Positions 1 through 5,706 of a DNA stretch of 7,491 bases are shown here, piece by piece. The stretch is taken from NCBI GenBank assembly GCA_038326995.1, contig JBBQKP010000167.1, positions 1 to 7,491 on the forward strand, in the 5' to 3' direction. Made by a program: the position numbers and the translations under genes. Every line of letters starts with the position of its first letter. Position 1 is the stretch's first letter. Below the pieces are notes generated by a model. That model saw only the letters and a list, made by a program, of their open reading frames with translations. It made no database searches and had not been told where the DNA came from. The stretch comes from JBBQKP01 sp038326995. GTDB lineage: Bacteria > Planctomycetota > Phycisphaerae > Tepidisphaerales > Tepidisphaeraceae.

Positions 1-23
1 GCAATGGGGCAGGCGATCAAAAC

Positions 24-96
24 TGGCTAGGGCCGGGATCGAACCGGCGACACTGCGATTTTCAGTCGCATGCTCTACCAACTGAGCTACCTAGCC
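24..96 (-). tRNA. tRNA-Phe (anticodon GAA)
   Basis: Read on the minus strand, the sequence folds as a complete 73-nt cloverleaf. The acceptor strands GGCTAGG and CCTAGCC pair perfectly. The D stem is GCTC/GAGC around AGTTGGTA. The anticodon stem TGCGA/TCGCA encloses the loop CTGAAAA, giving anticodon GAA (phenylalanine). The variable loop is GTGTC, and the T stem GCCGG/CCGGC encloses TTCGATC. The discriminator base is A. The next genomic bases are GTTTT, so CCA is not encoded and must be added by a CCA-adding enzyme; the T run may help end transcription. The gene lies downstream of nfeD on the same strand, 72 bp from its stop codon. Confidence 0.97.
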
Positions 97-108
97 GACG
101 AACGAAGG

Positions 109-137
109 ACCATACCGCACGCCTAGCCGTTTGTCGA
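109..137 (-). promoter_or_regulatory. candidate sigma70-type promoter of tRNA-Phe
   Basis: On the minus strand, TCGACA (132-137, 5 of 6 matches to TTGACA) and TATGGT (109-114, 4 of 6 matches to TATAAT) are separated by exactly 17 bp. Transcription would start near 102-104, leaving a leader of roughly 6-8 nt before the mature tRNA 5' end at 96, as is usual for a single-gene tRNA unit. This is a motif match only. Read-through from nfeD is the alternative source of the transcript. Confidence 0.4.
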
Positions 138-156
138 GCGAATCGCGTGATTCACT
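137..156 (-). terminator. hairpin after nfeD, possible weak terminator
   Basis: In the minus-strand transcript the 8-nt arms AGUGAAUC and GAUUCGCU pair with one G-U wobble around a 4-nt loop, starting 12 nt after the nfeD stop codon. On the plus strand the wobble becomes a C-A mismatch, so the hairpin is better formed in the nfeD transcript. No U tract follows, so this is not a classical intrinsic terminator. It could be a 3'-end stabiliser or a partial terminator. Confidence 0.3.
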
Positions 157-168
157 GACTTCTGTTGC

Positions 169-1788
169 TCAGTTGATTGATCCTTGTGGCGTAGGCCTGA
201 CGACGACGCGGTTGCCGTGGATTTCGGTGACGACCACGGCCTGGCCCTTGCTGACGAATCCGCGGTCGCTGACGACATCCGCCGTCGAAAATCCGCCCGT
301 GGTCTGCTCAGAGAACATCGCCGTCCCGCCGGGCCTGAGATCAGTGACGACCTCGCCGGTCTGCCCCAGTTGCGGGCCCATTTGCATCCCCAATCGAGCC
401 CCCTGACCTCGTGTGCCATTTATAGACATCGCATCAATCGGCTCGGGCGTGCTGCCGACGGTCGTGGTCAAGATCAGCCGGTTGAAATACGGAACGCTGG
501 GAAGAAATCGACCCATCACGCCCCAGATGACGATGCTGCCCACCAGGGCCGAAGTCATGGCCACGAGTGCGTTGCGAAGTTCGTTCGGGTTGAATCCAGA
601 AGCAGATGGCATGCCTGGCAAACCCGGCACAACCAACGGCGGGAGGAACGTCATCGTCAGCCCGCCCAGCAGCATGACGATGCCGCTGATGCCGATGAAT
701 CCGAATCCGGGAATCAGAAAAATTTCGAGCGCTAAAAGGACCAGGCCCAGAACGACCAGAATGATTTCATACCACTGTGCGTATCCGGTGAGAAAGGGCA
801 CGCCCAGGAGAACGCCCAGTGCGACGACGCCAATGGTTTCTGGAATTCCCGTGCCGGGCATCCGCAGAAACGCGTAGATGGAAAGCAGCAATCCGGCCGA
901 GAGCACGCCTCGAACCAGGCTGGAAGAAAGCAGGTCGATCAACTGATCCCCCGCGTGCGGCGAAAATGTTGCGATGATCGTGTAGTTTCGCAATCCGGCG
1001 AGTTTCTCCGGCGAATCGATCGTGTCCTTTGACAGGCCGATCTTCTCGGAAATTTCCGCGCTCAACGTCAGAAGCGTCGTCTCATCATCCAGCGGCGCGC
1101 GCACGCCCGGCACGTCTCGCCATTGCGGTGGATTGTTCGCGTCCGCAGATTTGGTCAGCTCGGCGTAATCCTTCTCGTTGACGAAGTTCTTCTCGCCAGT
1201 CGTGATGTTTTCGATCACATAAACCTGCCTCGCCACCTGCACGAAAGCACCGGCAAGCAGTTCGCTGTAGCCGTTCTTGCGGGCGCTGTCGCGGAACTCT
1301 TCCACGACCGGACTTTCTGCCTTGGCTCGCTCGGTTTCGCCTTCAATGGTTCCGCCCATGCTGATGACTCCCGAATCACCGAAAATGGCGCCAGGCTCCA
1401 TGAAAATTTCGTCGCACGCCAGCGCGATCATCGACCCGGCCGAGTAGGCGTAATCATCAACCAAGCAGATGATGTGAAGGTCATCCTGTCGCTTGATAAA
1501 ACGCGACATATTCAACGCCGACGTGACCGCGCCGCCGTAGGTGCGGAGCTGAAGGATGATCACGCGAGCACCGGCCTTGCGGGCTTCCTCGAATCGCTTT
1601 TCGGTGGTGGTAACGCGGTAGTCGTTAATCTCACCGTCGACGACGATGACGACGGCCGACGCACCGGTATCGATTGTCGAAACCTGCGCAGGGACACCGG
1701 GATTTGTTGCGGGCAGTTGCGCGAGCGACCTCGCAGCGAGGGACGCCAGCAGACCTGCCACGAGAAGTAAGGTGAAGATTCGCATCAC
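169..1788 (-). CDS. long NfeD-family membrane-bound serine protease (ClpP-class)
   Basis: Full-length protein of 539 aa. Residues 1-23 form a signal peptide or anchor (MMRIF followed by a Leu/Ala-rich stretch). Residues about 45-260 resemble the ClpP/SppA-type protease domain of long NfeD proteins. YSAGS (115-119) carries the likely nucleophile Ser116, and Lys156 lies at about the expected distance for the Ser-Lys dyad. Several hydrophobic helices span about 290-430, including the family-typical segment EIFLIPGFGFIGISGI. Residues about 460-535 form the soluble NfeD OB-fold. Related enzymes cleave hydrophobic membrane-protein segments and usually work with a stomatin/flotillin-like partner, which is not in this window. 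The start is either GTG at 1788 or ATG at 1785. No Shine-Dalgarno is visible, and a -10 box lies just upstream, so the mRNA may be leaderless. Assignment to the family is firm; the substrate is unknown. Confidence 0.9.
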   Translation of the reverse strand: MMRIFTLLLVAGLLASLAARSLAQLPATNPGVPAQVSTIDTGASAVVIVVDGEINDYRVTTTEKRFEEARKAGARVIILQLRTYGGAVTSALNMSRFIKRQDDLHIICLVDDYAYSAGSMIALACDEIFMEPGAIFGDSGVISMGGTIEGETERAKAESPVVEEFRDSARKNGYSELLAGAFVQVARQVYVIENITTGEKNFVNEKDYAELTKSADANNPPQWRDVPGVRAPLDDETTLLTLSAEISEKIGLSKDTIDSPEKLAGLRNYTIIATFSPHAGDQLIDLLSSSLVRGVLSAGLLLSIYAFLRMPGTGIPETIGVVALGVLLGVPFLTGYAQWYEIILVVLGLVLLALEIFLIPGFGFIGISGIVMLLGGLTMTFLPPLVVPGLPGMPSASGFNPNELRNALVAMTSALVGSIVIWGVMGRFLPSVPYFNRLILTTTVGSTPEPIDAMSINGTRGQGARLGMQMGPQLGQTGEVVTDLRPGGTAMFSEQTTGGFSTADVVSDRGFVSKGQAVVVTEIHGNRVVVRPTPQGSIN

Positions 1789-1792
1789 CAGT

Positions 1793-1798
1793 AGTATA
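1793..1798 (-). promoter_or_regulatory. -10 box of nfeD, implying a leaderless mRNA
   Basis: On the minus strand TATACT (5 of 6 matches to TATAAT) ends four bases before the GTG and seven before the ATG of nfeD. Transcription would therefore begin at or within a base or two of the start codon. No convincing -35 hexamer is present 16-18 bp further upstream. Confidence 0.4.
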
Positions 1799-1865
1799 GC
1801 CGAGTAATACGATGACCGCGGGGTGATCGGTGTGGCGAATCGCGTTGAGGTTCACCATCGTCAAC

Positions 1866-1891
1866 CACCAATAGCCGGCACCAATAGCCGG
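1866..1891. repeat. perfect 13-bp tandem direct repeat in the divergent spacer
   Basis: CACCAATAGCCGG occurs twice without a gap (1866-1878 and 1879-1891). It lies between the divergent nfeD and alcohol dehydrogenase genes, about 80-105 bp from the nfeD start and about 90-115 bp from the dehydrogenase ATG. It could be a pair of regulator sites or a simple slippage duplication. Confidence 0.85.
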
Positions 1892-1905
1892 ATTTTCTTT
1901 CCGGC
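1887..1905. other. short hairpin-forming inverted repeat
   Basis: GCCGG (1887-1891) and CCGGC (1901-1905) form a perfect 5-bp stem around a T-rich 9-nt loop. The left arm is the end of the second copy of the 13-bp repeat. No T tract follows on either side, so it is not called a terminator. The function is unknown. Confidence 0.4.
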
Positions 1906-1915
1906 ACGGAAATGT

Positions 1916-1925
1916 CATGATCATG
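1916..1925. other. 10-bp perfect palindrome, possible operator
   Basis: CATGATCATG is a perfect palindrome about 54 bp upstream of the alcohol dehydrogenase ATG. A dimeric repressor could bind such a site, but the symmetry does not extend into the flanks, so chance is possible. No convincing promoter hexamers for the dehydrogenase were found in this spacer. Confidence 0.25.
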
Positions 1926-1978
1926 CAAAGCGGTGCGAAGGAATTTCAGGAATAATTTTGCAACGAAATCACTTACTC

Positions 1979-2989
1979 ATGCGTCAATATCAATTGCAAA
2001 AGTCAGGAATCCACTTCGTGCCGACTCTCATCGACGTGAACAAACCGTTGCCCGGCAGCGGGCAGGTGCTGGTTCGCGTTCGAGCGGCGTCGCTCAATTA
2101 TCGCGACCATATCATCGCGACAATGGGCGTTCTGCGCGAAAAAACTCTGGGCGTCGTGCCGCTTTCGGATGGGGCGGGCGAGGTCGAGGCGGTCGGCGCG
2201 GGCGTAACGCAGTGGCGCGCGGGCGATCGCGTGGCGGCGAACTTTTTCGCGACCTGGATCACCGGCCGATTCGATCGAACGTATCACGATGCGGCACTCG
2301 GCGGGACGTATCCGGGCATGCTCAGTGAGTACGCGGTGTTGCCCCAATCGGCCCTGGTGCGCATTCCCGAAGCGCTATCGTTCGAAGAAGCATCGACGTT
2401 GCCTTGTGCGGCTCTGACCGCGTGGCAAGGCTTGTTCGAGCGCACGCAGGTCGGCCCGGGCGACGTCGTGCTGACGGCCGGCACGGGCGGCGTGTCGATC
2501 TTCGCGCTGCAGTTCGCCAAGGCCGTCGGCGCTACGGTCATCATTACGTCTTCGAGTGACGAAAAACTTCAGCGCGCGAAATCACTCGGGGCCGACCATT
2601 TAATCAATTACAAGAATGAGCCCGAGTGGGATAAGGAAGTGCTGTCCATCACCAACGGCCGCGGCGCGGATCATGTCATGGAGATCGGCGGCGCGGAAAC
2701 TTACCAGCGGTCCATCAACTGCGTCGCCGCGGGCGGGCACATTCACCAGCTCGGCGTGCTGAGCGGGTTCGACCTGCGCCCCAACCTCTGGAATCTTCAA
2801 TCCAGCAACGCCACCATCCACGGCCTGTATGTCGGCTCGGTTGAAATGTTCACTCGAATGAACGCGTTTATTTCCACGCATAAAATCAAGCCCGTCGTCG
2901 ATCGCGTCTATCCGTTCGAGCAGGCGACGCAGGCTTTTGCGGCGCTCGCGCGTGCGGGACATTTCGGAAAGATCGTCATCGCGGTGTAG
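1979..2989 (+). CDS. zinc-independent NAD(P)-dependent alcohol dehydrogenase (MDR family)
   Basis: Protein of 336 aa from the medium-chain dehydrogenase/reductase superfamily. The N-terminal catalytic domain begins with the typical MRQYQLQKSG and PGSGQVLVRVRAASLNYRDH (res. 25-44). The cysteine/histidine zinc ligands of classical ADHs are replaced by SLNYRD, as in quinone oxidoreductase-like members. The Rossmann part carries AGTGGVS (167-173) followed by FALQFAKAVGA. SSSDEK (191-196) after the second strand suggests NADP(H) preference, which is an inference. It most resembles the subgroup annotated simply as NAD(P)-dependent alcohol dehydrogenase; the substrate cannot be read from sequence. 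ATG 1979 matches the family N-terminus but has no clear Shine-Dalgarno. An in-frame TTG at 1958 has AGGA six bases upstream and would add seven residues. The reading frame stays open upstream to 1823, but that extension does not look like the family. The next gene starts 57 bp downstream on the same strand. Confidence 0.9.
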   Translation: MRQYQLQKSGIHFVPTLIDVNKPLPGSGQVLVRVRAASLNYRDHIIATMGVLREKTLGVVPLSDGAGEVEAVGAGVTQWRAGDRVAANFFATWITGRFDRTYHDAALGGTYPGMLSEYAVLPQSALVRIPEALSFEEASTLPCAALTAWQGLFERTQVGPGDVVLTAGTGGVSIFALQFAKAVGATVIITSSSDEKLQRAKSLGADHLINYKNEPEWDKEVLSITNGRGADHVMEIGGAETYQRSINCVAAGGHIHQLGVLSGFDLRPNLWNLQSSNATIHGLYVGSVEMFTRMNAFISTHKIKPVVDRVYPFEQATQAFAALARAGHFGKIVIAV

Positions 2990-3033
2990 CGTTGTGTGAC
3001 ATGGCCGCGTGTGTATCGAGCGAAAGTTTTTAC

Positions 3034-3037
3034 AGGA
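3034..3037 (+). promoter_or_regulatory. ribosome binding site fixing the start of the DUF2231-like gene
   Basis: AGGA lies nine bases before ATG 3047. It favours this start over the in-frame ATG at 3001 and the farther upstream codon at 2996, which have no such site and would add residues foreign to the family N-terminus. Confidence 0.6.
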
Positions 3038-3046
3038 ATCATCATC

Positions 3047-4180
3047 ATGCCGCGAGAATTTGTTGAGCCCAATCTGCATATCGTGATCATTCATTTCCCG
3101 ATCGCGCTGCTGACGATCGGCGTGTTGATCGAATGTTTCGCGATGCTGTTTGCAAGGCGTTCGAGCCTGCGCGTGGCGGGCCGATGGATGATGCTGTTTG
3201 GCGCGATGTTCGCGGTGCCGACGGCGCTTTCGGGCGTTTACGCGATGCGCGACATCGCCGAGCGGGGCCTTGATGCGTCGGCCGCAGGAATGGGCTGGAA
3301 CGAACTGCTGAGCGAGTCGCGAATCGGAACAGACCCGGCCGTCTGGGAAGCGATGACCGACCATTTTTACATTGGCGGCGGGGCGACGCTGGGTGCGCTA
3401 CTGGTTGTTTGTGCGTGGCTTTCGATGAGCGACCTTTGGCGCGGCAGGTCGTCGCCCGTGCTGCTCGTGCTGATGCTTCTTTCGGTCGGTGCGATGCTCG
3501 CCAGCTCGCATCACGGCGGCGAGCTTGTGCATGTGCATGCGGTGACCACAACACAAATGACGGAAGAGCCGATCGCTGAGAATCCGATCGGCGGGAAGCC
3601 CACAGTCGAAGAGCCGGCTACTGCGTACCAGACGTTGCTCGGCGTCGCGCCGCCGTTGCAGATTCACACGATCCTCGCGGGGCTGAGCATCTCGATGTCC
3701 GCGGTCGCCCTGGCGCTGGGTGTGCGCGCGTGCGGCGAAACGACTGGTCGCGGTGCGAATCATGCATCACTGGGCACCGACGAAGTGCAACAAGAGCAAG
3801 CTGGTTTGGTCAGAACGCCTGTCTCACGATGGTGGCTTACGGCCGCGGGCGTCATCGCACTTTCGTCGCTCTCAGGAATCTGGTACCTCGCACAAGACAG
3901 CGACACATGGACCATCGGCGGTCTGCTTCAGATCGTTCGCGGCGAACGCGAACTCTCCGGCCAGTTTCTCACTCGCCGAATCGTCCACATCACCGGCGGG
4001 TCGCTTCTGTTCATCGGGTCGATCGTCATGGTCCTGCTCACGCGCTTTGCCCCTCGCGCGCGGCTGCTGCTCACAATCATCGGAGTCGGCCTGGCGCTTC
4101 TGCTGCTGGTTCAACTATGGGTGGGCGTCATCATGCTGCTGGATTCGAGCACCGGCCCGCTGACTGCATTTCAGGAATAA
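3047..4180 (+). CDS. polytopic membrane protein with N-terminal DUF2231-like domain
   Basis: Protein of 377 aa with about eight predicted membrane helices. Residues 1-166 look like DUF2231. Near the start is HIVIIHFPIALLTIGVLIE (11-29), then further helices around 45-66, 108-127 and 137-153. The domain ends with HHGGELVHVHAV (155-166), matching the family's closing pattern of Gly-Gly-Glu-Leu-Val followed by His. A charged loop rich in E and P (170-192) leads to a second membrane module with helices near 206-227, 262-282, 312-333 and 338-366, ending in QLWVGVIMLLD. Histidines at or near membrane edges (11, 16, 106, 155, 156, 162, 164, 207, 314) are candidate heme or metal ligands, but this is inference. 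The biochemical role of DUF2231 proteins is not established. The gene probably shares a transcript with the upstream dehydrogenase, which would fit a redox role. Confidence 0.75.
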   Translation: MPREFVEPNLHIVIIHFPIALLTIGVLIECFAMLFARRSSLRVAGRWMMLFGAMFAVPTALSGVYAMRDIAERGLDASAAGMGWNELLSESRIGTDPAVWEAMTDHFYIGGGATLGALLVVCAWLSMSDLWRGRSSPVLLVLMLLSVGAMLASSHHGGELVHVHAVTTTQMTEEPIAENPIGGKPTVEEPATAYQTLLGVAPPLQIHTILAGLSISMSAVALALGVRACGETTGRGANHASLGTDEVQQEQAGLVRTPVSRWWLTAAGVIALSSLSGIWYLAQDSDTWTIGGLLQIVRGERELSGQFLTRRIVHITGGSLLFIGSIVMVLLTRFAPRARLLLTIIGVGLALLLLVQLWVGVIMLLDSSTGPLTAFQE

Positions 4181-4182
4181 AT

Positions 4183-4239
4183 ATGGCTTCAATTTTGAGC
4201 TTGCTCGAAAGGAAAAAGGAAATTCGAAAAGAGGCATGA
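4183..4239 (+). CDS. possible 18-aa small protein or leader peptide
   Basis: ATG 4183 begins two bases after the TAA of the membrane protein gene and has AGGA (4173-4176) six bases upstream. The peptide, MASILSLLERKKEIRKEA, has a hydrophobic head and a strongly basic, helical tail, compatible with a membrane-associated micropeptide. Against it, the binding-site sequence also encodes the end of the previous protein, and 18 codons can arise by chance. No homologue is known to me. Confidence 0.25.
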   Translation: MASILSLLERKKEIRKEA

Positions 4240-4246
4240 AATAAAT

Positions 4247-4273
4247 CGGTCGATGTGCGTGACAAGTCGACCG
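4247..4273 (+). other. hairpin between the DUF2231-like unit and flhF
   Basis: CGGTCGA (4247-4253) pairs perfectly with TCGACCG (4267-4273) around a 13-nt loop, and a G-T wobble can extend it by one pair. It begins just after the small ORF stop codon. With no T tract behind it, it is either a factor-assisted 3' end or an operator. Confidence 0.35.
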
Positions 4274-4295
4274 GACTCGATACCATGAGCAGGCG

Positions 4296-4347
4296 AAACG
4301 CTTTGTAAGATGCGGGCCGAATACGGATTATTCACCCGGAAGCGTTT
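4296..4347. repeat. 8-bp inverted repeat bracketing the putative flhF promoter
   Basis: AAACGCTT (4296-4303) and AAGCGTTT (4340-4347) are perfect inverted copies, extendable by G-T pairs, with 36 bp between them. The enclosed segment contains the best sigma70-like match upstream of flhF. Paired operator half-sites are possible; this is an inference. Confidence 0.4.
4303..4331 (+). promoter_or_regulatory. candidate sigma70-type promoter for flhF-flhG
   Basis: TTGTAA (4303-4308, 4 of 6) and GATTAT (4326-4331, 4 of 6) are 17 bp apart, giving a leader of about 70 nt to the flhF ATG. No sigma54 (GG-N10-GC) or sigma28-like site was recognised in this spacer. The match is modest. Confidence 0.28.
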
Positions 4348-4397
4348 TGAGCGTCGGGCCAAGAGTCAATGACTTGGCCAAAAAGCACTCCACGGAC

Positions 4398-4401
4398 GGA
4401 G
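4398..4401 (+). promoter_or_regulatory. ribosome binding site of flhF
   Basis: GGAG lies six bases before ATG 4408. It supports this start rather than the in-frame ATG at 4369, which would add 13 residues not typical of FlhF. Confidence 0.6.
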
Positions 4402-4407
4402 TTGGGC

Positions 4408-5667
4408 ATGAAACTTGAAACAATTATAGCGCCGAGCATGCTCGAAGCGATGAAGCGCGTGAAGTCTCTTTTTGGAGACGAAGCGGTCGTGTTTCAAACA
4501 CGCACGGTCGAAAAGCGTCGCTGGCTGGGCCTGCGAAAAACAGTTCATGTTGAAGTGACCGCAGGAAAGGGCGTGAACGTCCAGCGGCGTTCGGTTTCGC
4601 CATTGCCTGCGGTTCGCAAGGCGGGCTTGCCCCTACTGCCGGTAGATGCGTCGGCACGCACATTAAATGGCACGTCTGTCGGCACGTCTGTCGGCATATC
4701 GAACAACAACGCCGGCCGAGCCAACTCGCCCGCCGCCTTAGGAAGGGCGCTGCTCGACACGCCGGGGGTTGCGAACGTCGCAATGCTGAACATGGCGAGC
4801 GAGCTGGGCGGACTTCGGGGCATGGTCGATCAACTCGTTAAGGAAGTCCGCCACCGCGCGACGCCCAATGTCCCGGCCGATCTATTTGAGCATTATCTCA
4901 AGCTGATCGAAAACGACGTCGCCGAGGAACTCGCAACAGACATCATTCGAAGCGTGCAGCGAAGCCTTAAGCCCGAGCAGCACACCAACGGCGATCTGGT
5001 GCGTGAAAAACTCGTCGAGCACATCGAAAAACTCATCCCCACCTCCGGGAAGATCGAACGAAAAAAAGCGGTCGGGCCTCACGTCGTCGCACTCGTCGGC
5101 CCAACAGGCGTTGGTAAGACGACCACCATCGCCAAGCTCGCCGCCCATCTGAAGCTGCGAGAGAAACGCAAGGTCGGCCTGATCACGATCGACACCTACC
5201 GAATCGCCGCGATCGATCAGCTCAAACGCTATGCCGAACTCATGGACGTCATCGTCGAAGTCGTGCAAGCGCCAGAGGAAATCGCACAGGCGATCGCCTC
5301 AATGAGTAACTGCGACTTCGTCCTGATCGACACGGCAGGCAGGTCGCCCACCGATACGCTCAAGCTCAGCGAACTCAAACGATTTTTAGAACTCGCCAAG
5401 CCCGACGAAGTGCATCTGGTGCTCTCGACGACCTGCGGCACACGCTCGGCCGAGCTGGTGATGCAGCGATTCGGCGAGCTGAAATACGACCGCGTGATCT
5501 TCACAAAAATCGACGAAGCGGCCCACCTGGGCGTCGTGCTGAACGTCGTTCGAAAAGTAAACAAACACCTGAGTTACATCACGACAGGTCAGGACGTTCC
5601 CGACGACATCGAAGTGGGCGTGAGCAGGCAACTCGCCCGACTGATCGTGGGCGATGGAACACGGTAG
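4408..5667 (+). CDS. flhF: flagellar biosynthesis protein FlhF (SRP-type GTPase)
   Basis: Protein of 419 aa with the three-part FlhF layout. The N-terminal B domain (1-55) begins MKLETIIAPSMLEAMKRVKS and continues with a Gly-Asp-Glu-Ala-Val segment typical of FlhF. A linker rich in Ser, Gly and Asn (about 56-125) follows. The helical N domain (about 130-215) precedes the G domain (about 222-416). G-domain motifs are GPTGVGKTTT (231-240, P loop), DTYRIAA (262-268) followed by QLKRYA, DTAGR (308-312), TKID (366-369) and the closing YITTGQDVPDDIEV (390-403). FlhF dimerises with GTP at the cell pole and fixes where flagella form; its partner FlhG switches it off. All GTPase motifs look intact. 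TKID replaces the commoner TKLD. The linker contains an exact 12-bp duplication. flhG follows after 39 bp, almost certainly on the same transcript. Confidence 0.95.
   Translation: MKLETIIAPSMLEAMKRVKSLFGDEAVVFQTRTVEKRRWLGLRKTVHVEVTAGKGVNVQRRSVSPLPAVRKAGLPLLPVDASARTLNGTSVGTSVGISNNNAGRANSPAALGRALLDTPGVANVAMLNMASELGGLRGMVDQLVKEVRHRATPNVPADLFEHYLKLIENDVAEELATDIIRSVQRSLKPEQHTNGDLVREKLVEHIEKLIPTSGKIERKKAVGPHVVALVGPTGVGKTTTIAKLAAHLKLREKRKVGLITIDTYRIAAIDQLKRYAELMDVIVEVVQAPEEIAQAIASMSNCDFVLIDTAGRSPTDTLKLSELKRFLELAKPDEVHLVLSTTCGTRSAELVMQRFGELKYDRVIFTKIDEAAHLGVVLNVVRKVNKHLSYITTGQDVPDDIEVGVSRQLARLIVGDGTR
4669..4692 (+). repeat. 12-bp in-frame tandem duplication in the FlhF linker
   Basis: GGCACGTCTGTC is repeated exactly twice (4669-4680, 4681-4692) and encodes two copies of Gly-Thr-Ser-Val in the variable linker between the B and N domains (residues 88-95). 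The absence of synonymous differences points to recent slippage. The reading frame is kept. Confidence 0.9.
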
Positions 5668-5693
5668 AAAAATCGAATGAGAAGGATCGAGTT

Positions 5694-5700
5694 AGGCGGA
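5694..5700 (+). promoter_or_regulatory. ribosome binding site deciding the flhG start
   Basis: AGGCGGA lies six bases before ATG 5707. The in-frame ATG at 5677, which would add ten residues, has no comparable sequence upstream. Confidence 0.55.
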
Positions 5701-5706
5701 ATCATC

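Noticed and set aside
1..170. tRNA-Phe as an integration site for a mobile element
   Set aside because: No integrase gene and no repeat of the tRNA 3' end were found in the window. The only repeated tRNA segment is the 5' acceptor strand, which is not the usual attachment core.
1123..1770. 215-aa plus-strand open frame opposite nfeD
   Set aside because: It lies wholly inside the NfeD protease gene on the opposite strand and has no recognisable domain; NfeD has clear family motifs.
1845..1873. TTGAGG-N17-CCAATA as a promoter for the dehydrogenase
   Set aside because: The -35 is acceptable, but the -10 is far from TATAAT and it lies over 100 bp upstream of the gene.
1823..1978. 52-residue N-terminal extension of the alcohol dehydrogenase
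   Set aside because: The frame is open, but the extension crosses the repeats and palindrome of the spacer and does not resemble the family. MRQYQL is the normal start.
2600..3364. 254-aa minus-strand open frame across the dehydrogenase and the DUF2231-like gene
   Set aside because: It overlaps two well-supported plus-strand genes in an antisense frame, and its Arg/His-rich composition is typical of shadow frames in GC-rich DNA.
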